Below, in pieces: positions 1 through 8,445 of a DNA stretch of 38,930 nt. Each line of letters starts with the position of its first letter. Positions within the stretch are counted from its first letter, which is position 1. The stretch lies in NCBI GenBank assembly GCA_947447985.1, contig CANFLX010000024.1, positions 1-38,930 of the forward strand, read 5' to 3'. The DNA is from Comamonadaceae bacterium. Its GTDB lineage: Bacteria > Pseudomonadota > Gammaproteobacteria > Burkholderiales > Burkholderiaceae_C. Both the position numbers and the translations under genes were made by a program. The notes beneath the pieces are model-generated. The model saw only the letters and a list, made by a program, of their open reading frames with translations. It was not told the origin of the DNA and ran no database searches.

Positions 1-1
1 C

Positions 2-3000
2 AATGCCGTGGTGCAAAGCACGGAAGTAGGCACTGCGTACCTGGTCAACACCAGCGTCACTGTCAACATCCTGGGTGACATCACCAGTGCGGCAGGGGAC
101 CAGTGGACCAGCGCTGCTATCAGCGCCATCAACAGCGACACCAACCTGGCCGCCACGGGCCTTGTGGACGGCAGCTACAAGGTCTACACGGTCGATGCCG
201 CAGGCAATCTGTCAGCCGCGTCCGGCAACACCGTCACCATCGACACCACTGCGCCCACGGCCAGTGTTGCGGCGGCCACGATCATGAACTCTGCCAGCGC
301 GGTGGTGCAAAGCACGGAAGTGGGAACGGCCTACCTGGTCAACACCAACGTCACTGTCAGCAGCTTGGGTGACATTACCAGTGCGGCAAGAGACCAGTGG
401 AACAGTGATGCGATTAGCAGCGCCAACAGCAACACCAACCTGGCCGCCACGGGTCTGGCGGACGGCAGCTACAAGGTCTATACCGTGGACACCGCAGGCA
501 ATCTGTCAGCCGCGTCCGGCAACACCGTCACCATCGACACCACTGCGCCCACGGCCAGTGTTGCTGCGGCCACGATCATGAACTCTGCCAATGCCGTGGT
601 GCAAAGCACGGAAGTAGGCACTGCGTACCTGGTCAACACCAACGTCACTGTCAACAGCATGAGTGATATCACCAGTGCGGCAGCAGACCAATGGAACAGT
701 GTTGCGATCAGCAGCGCCAACAGCAACACCAACCTCGCCGCCACGGGTCTGGCGGACGGCAGCTACAAGGTCTACACCGTCGACGCCGCAGGCAACCTGT
801 CGCAAGTCTCTGGCAACACCGTCACCGTCGACACCACTGCGCCTACGGCCAGCGTGACTAATGCCACCCTGATGAACACGGCGAGCGCCGTGGTGCAAAG
901 CACGGAAGTGGGCACAGCGTACCTGGTCAACACCAGCGTCAATGCCAGCAGCTTGGGTGACATCACCAGTGCGGCAGGAGACCAGTGGAACAGTGTTGCG
1001 ATTAGCAGCGCCAACAGCAACACCAACCTCGCCGCCACGGGTCTGGCGGACGGCAGCTACAAGGTTTACACGGTGGACGCCGCAGGCAATCTGTCGCAAG
1101 TCTCTGGCAACAACGTCACCATCGACACCACTGCACCCACCGCTAGCGTCACCACCGCCACCCTCAAAAACACCGCCAACACGGTGGTGCAGAGCTCCGA
1201 ACTGGGCACCGCTTACTTGGTTAACACCGCAGTGATGGTGAACAGCCTGAGTGACATTACGGGCGCGCTAGACAACCAATGGAACGGTGTTGCGATTAGC
1301 AGCGCCAACAGCAACACCAACCTCGCCGCTACGGGCCTTGTGGACGGAAGTTACAAGGTCTACACGGTCGACGCCGCAGGCAATTTGTCGGCCGTGTCTG
1401 GCAACACCGTCACCATAGACACCACCGCACCGCAAGTGCTGGCCAAGACCACAGGCGATATTCTTAACTCCTGGAACCTGTCGCTCACCTTCAATGAGAA
1501 CGTGAGTGCTGGCAGCGGCAACATCGTGATCCATTGTGTGGACGACAACAGCAACGTCACCATCGCAGTCACCGACGCCAGCCAGGTCAGCATCAGTGGA
1601 GGTACGGTCACGATCAACCCCACGGCGAACCTGTTGGCCAGCGCCACGTATTACGTTCTGGTCGATGCCGGCACCTTCACCGACGCCGCAGGCAATGCCT
1701 TTGCGGGGATTGGCAGCACGACCGGCTGGGCCTTTACCACGGCTTCACCCCTGACCACCATCAACGTGGCGGGCGACGCCGATGGCAACCTGAAAATCAA
1801 CAGCACGGAGTTGGCCAACCTCAGCCTCAGCGGCGTGGCCGAAGGCATCTCGGGTTTTGCCAATCTGTCGGTGAAGGGCATCACCTTCCACGCCATCGAC
1901 AACTCGGGCGATATCTCCATTTCGACCAACCTGGCAGTCAATGCCGGCACAGGCGCATGGACCTTTGCCAACAACAGCAGTTGGACCAGCCTGCTGGTCA
2001 GCGGCAAGACCTACCAGGTGCAGGTGCAGGTTGTCGACTCCACTGGAACGCCTGTTGGCGTGGGTACCAGCACCTCTTCGGCGAGTTACCTGGTGGACAC
2101 GGTGGCACCCACGGCCAGCGCCACCGTTGCGACGATCATGAATACGGGCAATGCGATCGTGCAAAGCACGGAAGTGGGTACCGCCTACTTGGTCAAATCC
2201 ACGGTCAGCGTCGGCAGCCTGGCAGATATCACCGGCGCGGCCAACAACCAATGGAACAGCGTCGCCATCGGCAGCGCGAACAGCAATACCAACCTGTCTG
2301 CCTCCGGACTGGTGGACGGTAGCTACCAGGTCTACGCGGTCGACGCCGCAGGCAACCTGTCCGGCCCATCCGGCAACACCGTCACCATTGACACCACCGC
2401 CCCCACGGCCAGCGCCACCGTTGCGACGATCATGAACACCGCCAACGCGGTGGTGCAAAGCACTGAAGTGGGCATGGCGTACTTGGTCAATAGCAATGTG
2501 AATGTCGCCAGCCTCACCGACATCACCGGTGCCGCAGACAACCAATGGAACAGCGTGGCCATCGGCAGCGCGAACAGCAACACCAACCTCGCAGCCACAG
2601 GCCTGGCCGATGGCAGCTACAAGGTCTACACGGTGGACGCCGCAGGCAATCTGTCAGCCGCGTCCAGCAATACCGTCACCGTCGACACCACGGCCCCCAC
2701 GGCCAGCGTCACCACCGCCACGCTCATGAACACCACCAACGCGGTCGTGCGCAGCACGGAGCTTGGAACCGCGTATTTGGTCAACACCGATGTGATCGTC
2801 AGCACGTTGAGCGACATCACGGCCGCTTCGGGCAACCAATGGAACAGCACCACGGTGAGCGCCACCAACAGCAATACCAACCTGTCTGCCTCAGGGTTGG
2901 TCGATGGTAGTTACAAGGTCTACACGGTCGACGCCGCAGGCAACCTGTCCGGCGCATCCAGCAACACCGTCACCATCGACACCACGGCACCCCAAGTGCT

Positions 3001-6000
3001 GGCCCAAACCACGGGCGCAATCCTGAACACCTGGAACCTGTCGCTCACCTTCAGCGAAAACGTGGGTGTCGGCAGCGGCAACATCGTCGTCCATTGTGTG
3101 GACGACAACAGCAACCGCACGATCGCGGTGACCGACGCCAGCCAGGTCAGCATCAGTGGAAACACCGTCACCATCAACCCCACCTCTGACTTGTTGGCGA
3201 GCTCCAGCTACTACGTTCTGGTCGATAGCGGCGCGTTCAAAGACAGTGCTGGCAATGCGTTTGCGGGCTTCAGCAGCACAAGCGATTGGGTGTTTACCAC
3301 CGCGTCGCCCGTGACAACGGTCAACCTGAGCGGCGATGCCGACAGCAACTTCAAAATCAACGCATCAGAGCTGGGCAATATCAGCGTCAGCGGTGTGGCC
3401 GAAGGCATCTCGGGCCATGCCAACCTGAGCGTGACCACCATCACCTTCCACCCCAGCGACAACTCGGGCGATATCGCCATTGCCGCCAACCTGGCGGTGA
3501 ATGCCGGCACGGGCGCGTGGACCTTGGCCAACAACAGCAGTTGGACCAACCAGTTGGTCAGCGGCAAGACCTACCAGGTGGTGGCGACCATGGTGGACGC
3601 AACCTCAGGGATCAATGCCACGGGCCACGGCACATCGCCCGGCAGTTATGTGGTGGACACGGTTGCACCCACGGCCAGCGTGACCGCCGCCACACTGATG
3701 AACACGGCCAACGCGGTGGTGCAAAGCACCGAAGTGGGAACGGCCTACCTGGTCAACGTCGCGATCAACCCACACAGCATTACCGACATCACTGGTGCTG
3801 CCGACAACCAATGGAACAGCGTTGCAATCGGTTCGGCCAACAGCAACACCAGCCTGGCAGCCAACGGTCTGGCCGATGGCGTTTACAAGGTCTACACCGT
3901 CGACGCGGCGGGCAACCTCTCTTTGGAGTCCAGCAGCACGGTCACGGTGGACACCACGGTGCCCACCCTGACGCGCACCTACCGCAAAGACGAAAACACG
4001 GCCTCCGACACCGCACAGCGCACGATTGCTTTGGTGGGTACAGACGCCAACGGCCCGCTCACCTGGTCCAACCTGGGGGGCACGGATGCGGCATTTTTTG
4101 CGCTGAGTGGCAGCACGCTGACTTTTCAAAACACCGTCAACTACGAAGCCAAGCAAAGCTACAGCGTCACCGTGACCGCCACCGACGCGGCGGGCAATAG
4201 CAGTACCCAGACCCTCACCATTGCCGTAGACGATCTGAACGAAGCGCCAACGGTGGTGGGCTCTATCGCAAACCAAAACGGTGCCGTGGGCACGGCCTTC
4301 ACCCTGAATGCCAGCGCCTACTTCACCGATCCCGACACCGTGGGCGTGGCAAGCAACCGCACGCTGACCTATGCCTTGACCAGCGGAACACTGCCCGGTG
4401 GCCTCTTGCTGAACGCGAGCACCGGCGTCATCAGCGGCACCCCCACGGGTACGGCGGCCTCGGGCAGCTACACCGTCACGGCCACCGATGGCGGGGGGCT
4501 GAACGTCTCACAGACCTTTAACCTGGAAGTGTTCGCGGCCATGCCCACCGTTCGGGCCTTTAATGCCCAGCTGGTGACCCACAGCAGCGCGACGGGCAAC
4601 AGCGCCAGCGCAGCCACGACGGCCTCGGTGTTTTCCTCAACCTCGTCCTCCAACGTCGGTGTGACCCGTAATGTCAACGGCACCACCTGGGCGAGTACCG
4701 GGTATATCGCAGCACCCCCCGTCTACGAAGGCCTGACCTTTGGCAATGTGAATGCCACCCAGTTTGGCAACGCCAACAGTTCCTTCGGCGACGGCGCCAC
4801 AGGCGTGGCAGATTTGTTTTGGTATGACCCGGTGACGGGTACGCTGAAGCTGACCAACCACAACAACACCGCGGGCAACACCACAAGTTCGGCTACCGGG
4901 ACACTGACGACCGCGACGGCCTTCCCCCAAGCGGCGGTTATGGGATCAGGTCTGGTTTTTCAAGGGGGTAACAACGCGACGCTGTATGGCAACAACGGCG
5001 CTGCATTCACGAACAACACTGGTACCGGCGGAGCCGCACTGTTTTGGTGGGACGCCGCCACCGGCACACAGACCTTGATCAACCACACCAACGCCGCAGG
5101 CTACACCACCTATGCCAACATTACAGGTGGAACCGTTTACGCGGTGTCGGCTACCGGGTCTGGCGTACTTTTTCAGGCGAACAACGTGAGTTATCTGGGC
5201 AACACCGCGACAGGCCTTTTTACCGACTTGGGTGCGGGAATCACGGATTTTGTTTGGTGGGAGAAGGCCACCGGAACGCTGAAGCTCGTGACCCATGGCG
5301 CCGCATCCATCAATGGCAGTATCGGAGTCTCCAGTGGTGCAGGCGCACCGCAACTGTTGGCGTTTGCTCCGGAAGGGCAGGCGGCCCTGTTCATGACGAT
5401 CAATCCCCAACTTTATGGTAACAACGGGGCTCCTTTTGTTAACTCAAATCTCGTAAATAGCTGGGTTTTGATCTGGTGGGATAGCGCCACCGGCAGGCAG
5501 TACATGGTGAACCACAGTGCCCGCAGCAATACCGAGTCCAAGTCGACAAGCCTTACGGGCAGCAATATGTTCAACGTCGGTATCCTGCCTGACGCATCGG
5601 GTGCCGTATTTGCCCAGGCTTATGTGAATGACCTCGGTAACAACGGCGTTTGGTTCACCGAGGCCAGTGGCGCCACCAACAAACTTTTGTACTGGGACAA
5701 AGCGACCCAGCTCTTGTCGCTGATTGACCACTCCAGCCTGGCGGGCAACACCGAAGCAGCGATCACCGCTGCTTCAACCCTTTGCTTTGTTGCGCCCGAC
5801 AGCTCCGGCGTAGTGTTTGGCAACAACAACGCAGCGCAGTTTGGCAACAACGGTGTGGCATTCAGCGGTAGCTACGGTTTGTTTTGGTGGGATAAAGCCA
5901 CAGGCATTCAGACCCTGATCTCTCACAGCAGCGCATCAGGCAATCTGGCCAGCGCATCGACCAACGCCGTCGTCGCCAAGGGCATTGCGAACGACAGCTC

Positions 6001-7033
6001 CGGCGTGGTGTTTGAAAGCGCCAACGCGACGCAGTTTGGTAACTACGATCAAGCCCACAGCACCGCGGTACCGTTCACCGATGCAGGCACGACCATGGCG
6101 GATCTTTTCTGGTGGAACAGGAACGATGGCACGCAGCAGCTCATTACCCACGGCAAGGCATCCAACACCGGCAGTCTGGCCACGGCGGCCTCTGCCTTTG
6201 ACGCCATTGCGTCCGACAGCTCTGGGGTGATCTTTCACAATGCCAATGCGACCCAGTTCGGCAACGGCGGCACGGGATTTACCGATGCGGGCACCTCGGC
6301 GCAAGACCTGTTTTGGTGGGACAAAGCCACAGGCACCCAAACGCTGATTACGCACAGCGCGGCGTCTAGTACCGCCAGTGCCGCCACCCAGAACTCGACC
6401 TATGTCGCCGCCTTGCCCGACCACAGCGTGATCTTTAAAAACAACGACGCCACCGCCTTTGGCAACGCGAGCGGCGCATTCACCGACGCCAGCACCGGGG
6501 TTGCCGACTATTTTCTATGGGATGCCGCCACCGGCACGGTGCGCTTGCTGACCGAGGGCACCACGGCCAAGGCGTCCTCAGGCGGGGCCTTTACTTACAA
6601 CGCGGTGAGTGCGGACGGTAACTTTTTGTACCTGACCACGCCCAATGTGAGTCTGCTGCTGGGCAGCGATGGCATCAACGCCAATACCGATGCCGACACA
6701 ACGATCAACGACATCGTGGCAGTGCGCCTGAGCCTGCTGGACCTGGTGACGGCCTCTGACAATGGCGCCAGCGCCTACGACAACAGCACCAGCCTGCGCA
6801 ATATCCAGCTCAATGGCTTTGTCAACGCCAACGAAACGGTCCTATTGAGGGACAACGGCACCCAAGTGGCTGCCGCCACCGCGGATGCCAACGGAGTCGC
6901 CCAGTTCAACCTGACCGCCGCTGCAGGCACCCACGTGTACACGCTTTATGACGCCAATACCGGGTACCAGATCACCTTGGCCAGCGGCGATTTGCTCAGC
7001 CATGCCGCCACTTTGACGGTGATTGGCGCCTGA
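2..7033 (+). CDS. Giant modular repeat protein (Ig-like repeats plus propeller-like repeats), 5' partial
   Basis: The reading frame is already open at base 2 and ends with TGA at 7031-7033, so at least 2,343 residues are visible and the N-terminus lies upstream. Order of modules: 98-residue Ig-like repeats (2-1430); a Big_5/SbsA-like domain plus an Ig-like module (1430-2161); three more 98-residue repeats (2162-2990); a second copy of the two-domain insert (2990-3721); one repeat (3722-3960); a cadherin-like domain with the linker DLNEAP (3961-4245); a putative-Ig (He_PIG-like) domain (4246-4540); about nine Trp-rich repeats built on a WWDKATGTQTLITH-like core (4550-6640); and a C-terminal Ig-like tail ending LTVIGA. 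Cysteine is nearly absent, as in secreted adhesins. No RTX nonapeptides, LPXTG or outer-membrane barrel are visible, so the secretion route is open; type I secretion is a guess from the Bap-like architecture. It converges on the DUF721 gene with a 9-base gap. Function is unknown; an adhesin or biofilm role is inferred. Confidence 0.85.
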   Translation, partial: NAVVQSTEVGTAYLVNTSVTVNILGDITSAAGDQWTSAAISAINSDTNLAATGLVDGSYKVYTVDAAGNLSAASGNTVTIDTTAPTASVAAATIMNSASAVVQSTEVGTAYLVNTNVTVSSLGDITSAARDQWNSDAISSANSNTNLAATGLADGSYKVYTVDTAGNLSAASGNTVTIDTTAPTASVAAATIMNSANAVVQSTEVGTAYLVNTNVTVNSMSDITSAAADQWNSVAISSANSNTNLAATGLADGSYKVYTVDAAGNLSQVSGNTVTVDTTAPTASVTNATLMNTASAVVQSTEVGTAYLVNTSVNASSLGDITSAAGDQWNSVAISSANSNTNLAATGLADGSYKVYTVDAAGNLSQVSGNNVTIDTTAPTASVTTATLKNTANTVVQSSELGTAYLVNTAVMVNSLSDITGALDNQWNGVAISSANSNTNLAATGLVDGSYKVYTVDAAGNLSAVSGNTVTIDTTAPQVLAKTTGDILNSWNLSLTFNENVSAGSGNIVIHCVDDNSNVTIAVTDASQVSISGGTVTINPTANLLASATYYVLVDAGTFTDAAGNAFAGIGSTTGWAFTTASPLTTINVAGDADGNLKINSTELANLSLSGVAEGISGFANLSVKGITFHAIDNSGDISISTNLAVNAGTGAWTFANNSSWTSLLVSGKTYQVQVQVVDSTGTPVGVGTSTSSASYLVDTVAPTASATVATIMNTGNAIVQSTEVGTAYLVKSTVSVGSLADITGAANNQWNSVAIGSANSNTNLSASGLVDGSYQVYAVDAAGNLSGPSGNTVTIDTTAPTASATVATIMNTANAVVQSTEVGMAYLVNSNVNVASLTDITGAADNQWNSVAIGSANSNTNLAATGLADGSYKVYTVDAAGNLSAASSNTVTVDTTAPTASVTTATLMNTTNAVVRSTELGTAYLVNTDVIVSTLSDITAASGNQWNSTTVSATNSNTNLSASGLVDGSYKVYTVDAAGNLSGASSNTVTIDTTAPQVLAQTTGAILNTWNLSLTFSENVGVGSGNIVVHCVDDNSNRTIAVTDASQVSISGNTVTINPTSDLLASSSYYVLVDSGAFKDSAGNAFAGFSSTSDWVFTTASPVTTVNLSGDADSNFKINASELGNISVSGVAEGISGHANLSVTTITFHPSDNSGDIAIAANLAVNAGTGAWTLANNSSWTNQLVSGKTYQVVATMVDATSGINATGHGTSPGSYVVDTVAPTASVTAATLMNTANAVVQSTEVGTAYLVNVAINPHSITDITGAADNQWNSVAIGSANSNTSLAANGLADGVYKVYTVDAAGNLSLESSSTVTVDTTVPTLTRTYRKDENTASDTAQRTIALVGTDANGPLTWSNLGGTDAAFFALSGSTLTFQNTVNYEAKQSYSVTVTATDAAGNSSTQTLTIAVDDLNEAPTVVGSIANQNGAVGTAFTLNASAYFTDPDTVGVASNRTLTYALTSGTLPGGLLLNASTGVISGTPTGTAASGSYTVTATDGGGLNVSQTFNLEVFAAMPTVRAFNAQLVTHSSATGNSASAATTASVFSSTSSSNVGVTRNVNGTTWASTGYIAAPPVYEGLTFGNVNATQFGNANSSFGDGATGVADLFWYDPVTGTLKLTNHNNTAGNTTSSATGTLTTATAFPQAAVMGSGLVFQGGNNATLYGNNGAAFTNNTGTGGAALFWWDAATGTQTLINHTNAAGYTTYANITGGTVYAVSATGSGVLFQANNVSYLGNTATGLFTDLGAGITDFVWWEKATGTLKLVTHGAASINGSIGVSSGAGAPQLLAFAPEGQAALFMTINPQLYGNNGAPFVNSNLVNSWVLIWWDSATGRQYMVNHSARSNTESKSTSLTGSNMFNVGILPDASGAVFAQAYVNDLGNNGVWFTEASGATNKLLYWDKATQLLSLIDHSSLAGNTEAAITAASTLCFVAPDSSGVVFGNNNAAQFGNNGVAFSGSYGLFWWDKATGIQTLISHSSASGNLASASTNAVVAKGIANDSSGVVFESANATQFGNYDQAHSTAVPFTDAGTTMADLFWWNRNDGTQQLITHGKASNTGSLATAASAFDAIASDSSGVIFHNANATQFGNGGTGFTDAGTSAQDLFWWDKATGTQTLITHSAASSTASAATQNSTYVAALPDHSVIFKNNDATAFGNASGAFTDASTGVADYFLWDAATGTVRLLTEGTTAKASSGGAFTYNAVSADGNFLYLTTPNVSLLLGSDGINANTDADTTINDIVAVRLSLLDLVTASDNGASAYDNSTSLRNIQLNGFVNANETVLLRDNGTQVAAATADANGVAQFNLTAAAGTHVYTLYDANTGYQITLASGDLLSHAATLTVIGA
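14..1430 (+). repeat. Tandem 294-bp (98-residue) repeats, array 1
   Basis: The motif QSTEVGTAYLV recurs with its CAA/CAG codon at 14, 308, 602, 896 and 1190, exactly 294 bases apart each time. The last unit is shortened at about 1430, where a different domain begins. Each unit contains a DGSYKVYTVDAAGNLS strand and a DTTAPTASV linker, typical of bacterial Ig-like repeats. Adjacent copies share long identical DNA stretches, for example about 70 bases between 200-270 and 494-564. Some copies carry AASGNTVTI and others QVSGNTVTV in the same place, so the array is mosaic. Confidence 0.95.
1430..2161 (+). repeat. Two-domain insert, copy A (732 bp)
   Basis: This block begins APQVLA and comprises a Big_5/SbsA-like Ig domain (to about 1745) followed by a second module with ADGNLKINSTELANLSLSG. 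It interrupts the 98-residue repeats and returns at 2990-3721 with a period of exactly 1,560 bases (520 codons). The two copies differ at many third positions and several residues, so the duplication is older than the tandem repeats of array 1. Confidence 0.9.
2162..2990 (+). repeat. Tandem 294-bp (98-residue) repeats, array 2
   Basis: Three further units with the anchor codon at 2162, 2456 and 2750, again 294 bases apart; the last is cut at about 2990 by the second two-domain insert. Copy three has RSTELGTAYLV in place of QSTEVGTAYLV. A ninth, isolated unit sits at 3722-3960. Confidence 0.93.
2990..3721 (+). repeat. Two-domain insert, copy B (732 bp)
   Basis: Second copy of the 1430-2161 block, starting APQVLAQ, with the same Big_5-like domain and the same following module. 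Both copies keep the unusual stretch HCVDDNSN, which contains two of the very few cysteines in the protein. The conserved residue in two diverged copies suggests that it matters or that the copies have been homogenised. Confidence 0.9.
4550..6640 (+). repeat. Trp-rich beta-propeller-like repeats, about nine units
   Basis: The core strand pattern (D/L)FWWDxATGTxxLITH appears near 4808, 5032, 5245, 5466, 5686, 5878, 6102, 6306 and 6510, spaced 64-75 codons. Each unit also has a D(S/A)SGVVF strand, then an (N)ATQFGNxG segment and a FTDAGT turn. This resembles the PD40/TolB-like propeller scheme, where S-DG-x-F, L-G and D-F-D-TG-LVS motifs recur, so I read the region as a propeller. The fold is inferred, not shown. 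Units 1, 4 and 5 are the most diverged; a possible tenth, degenerate unit ends near 6760. Confidence 0.75.
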
Positions 7034-7042
7034 CCCGCCAGA

Positions 7043-7357
7043 TTAAGAGCCGCTGCTCACTTTGATCCGGATTTTCGTCACGTTCCAGCCTTTGCTGCGC
7101 AGGTGGGCGGTCAAATCGGGCAGCAATTGGCGCAGTTTGGCGGCCACCGCGTTGTTGGCCACCAGCAGGCACCAGACACTGTCTTCCACGGGCCCCGCCT
7201 TGACGCTGGCGCGCAGGGCAGGGGGCAAAAGCGGGCTAACGCACTGAAGCCGGGCACTGGAATCGGCGACAAGTTCGGACAGACGCGCTAAAGTCGGGGA
7301 TTCATGGGAGGCTTGCAACACGGTCCACGACCGGGAGGGGCGGCCAGAGTAATTCAT
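7043..7357 (-). CDS. DUF721 (DciA-like) protein
   Basis: A 104-residue protein starting MNYSGRPSRS. The middle and C-terminal parts match the DUF721 pattern common in Burkholderiales: LPPALRASVKAGPV, then WCLLVANNAVAAKLRQLLPDL, then LRSKGW and a basic strand KIRIKV. DUF721 includes DciA, a helicase-interacting protein that helps load DnaB in bacteria lacking DnaC; this copy is shorter than typical DciA, so that role is only possible. The frame stays open upstream, but the ATG at 7357 is chosen because sequence beyond it is antisense to the M23 peptidase. It is divergent from that peptidase with 15 bases between start codons, and convergent with the giant repeat gene. Confidence 0.82.
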   Translation of the reverse strand: MNYSGRPSRSWTVLQASHESPTLARLSELVADSSARLQCVSPLLPPALRASVKAGPVEDSVWCLLVANNAVAAKLRQLLPDLTAHLRSKGWNVTKIRIKVSSGS

Positions 7358-7372
7358 AAAGAGACTGCGCGC

Positions 7373-8305
7373 ATGCAACTGATTATCACGGATCCCCGAT
7401 TGTCGCGGAGCTACGTCCTGCAAGTCACAGGGCCTGCTTTGGCGGCTACGCTGGCAGGGCTTTTTTTGGCCGTGACGCTGGTGTCGGCTGGCATTTACCA
7501 CTGGATTTTGCTCAAAGGCGCACGCGACGGCTGGCCCGTCATCAGTTCGGTGATGCGGCTGGTTGTCAAAGACGAGTTTGACCAGCGCGACCGCTACATG
7601 CGCGAAAACATTGAGCTCATGGCCAAGCGCATGGGCGAAATGCAGGCCAAGTTGATGCAAATGGAGTCTTTGGCCGAACGGGTGTCTGGCCTGGCCGGCC
7701 TGGACCCGGCGGCGGTCAAAGTCACGCCCGGGCGTGGCGGCGCCCTGGTCCTGGGGCGTGATATGACCATGAAAGAGCTTCAATCGACCTTGCAGGCTAT
7801 TGAGCAAAGTACCGAACAGCGCAGCGACCTGATGACGGCGATTGAATCGCGCCTGGTAGAGCAAAAAATCAAGAAAATGATGATCCCGACGCGCTCGCCC
7901 ATCCCCGAGGTGAGCACGGGCTCAGGTTTTGGCTGGCGGATTGACCCGTTTACCGGCATGAATGCGCTGCACCAGGGCCTGGATTTTCCGGCCAATGTGG
8001 GCACGGCGATCTATTCGGCCGCGGGGGGCGTGGTGGTGTCGCAGGAGGTGCACCCCCAATTTGGCAATTTGATTGAGATTGACCATGGCAACGATTTGCT
8101 GACACGGTATGCCCATGTGTCCCGCAGTTTTGTGAAAAAAGGCGATTTGATCAAGCGCGGGCAGAAAATCGCCGAGGTCGGTAACACCGGGCGCTCCACG
8201 GGTCCCCACCTGCATTTCGAGGTCTTGGTCAGCGGTGTGGCGCAAGATCCGCAGAAATTTTTGCGCCTGGGCGCCAGCACCGCCGGCCAAACGGCGAAAC
8301 GCTAA
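7373..8305 (+). CDS. Membrane-anchored M23 (LytM-type) peptidase
   Basis: A 310-residue protein starting MQLIITDPRL. It has one hydrophobic segment at about residues 19-43, a helical or coiled-coil stretch at about 65-110 and 130-170, and a C-terminal LytM/M23 domain. The zinc and catalytic residues of active M23 enzymes are present: H200 and D204 in HQGLDF, H248 in RYAHVS, and H279/H281 in GPHLHFE. The product should sit in the inner membrane with the domain in the periplasm, where it would cut peptidoglycan cross-links or act on cell-wall hydrolases. The position just before secA is familiar from Burkholderiales. The start codon lies 15 bases from the divergent DUF721 start, so its promoter must overlap that gene. 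Confidence 0.9.
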   Translation: MQLIITDPRLSRSYVLQVTGPALAATLAGLFLAVTLVSAGIYHWILLKGARDGWPVISSVMRLVVKDEFDQRDRYMRENIELMAKRMGEMQAKLMQMESLAERVSGLAGLDPAAVKVTPGRGGALVLGRDMTMKELQSTLQAIEQSTEQRSDLMTAIESRLVEQKIKKMMIPTRSPIPEVSTGSGFGWRIDPFTGMNALHQGLDFPANVGTAIYSAAGGVVVSQEVHPQFGNLIEIDHGNDLLTRYAHVSRSFVKKGDLIKRGQKIAEVGNTGRSTGPHLHFEVLVSGVAQDPQKFLRLGASTAGQTAKR

Positions 8306-8445
8306 AATCAGAGGCTGATTGGCAGTTGCATCGTTGGGGACCTCTGGGCCCACCGAACGACGTGCTGCCAAACCTTTGAACACCGACCACCAAAAGGACT
8401 GTGCTGTTCTGCGACCCCGGGGGGTTGCAGGCCGGTCTCGTACCC
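8306..8445 (+). promoter_or_regulatory. secA leader region
   Basis: A 140-base leader between the M23 stop and the secA ATG. A TAAAAT hexamer at 8303-8308 overlaps the M23 stop codon and could be a -10 element, though no good -35 is visible. AAAAGGA at 8392-8398 is a strong Shine-Dalgarno-like run. It lies only two bases before an in-frame GTG at 8401 and far from the family-supported ATG at 8446, which itself has no clear ribosome site. The run ACCCCGGGGGGT at 8414-8425 is a GC-rich near-palindrome. No SecM-like gene is seen. Confidence 0.3.

Noticed and set aside
14..1430. Regular repeats as a CRISPR array
   Set aside because: The unit is 294 bases, in frame and coding for Ig-like domains; there are no short repeats with unique spacers and no cas genes.
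7358..7864. N-terminal extension of the DUF721 frame into the M23 gene
   Set aside because: The added 169 residues are antisense to the M23 coding sequence and unlike any DUF721 protein; the ATG at 7357 gives the family N-terminus.
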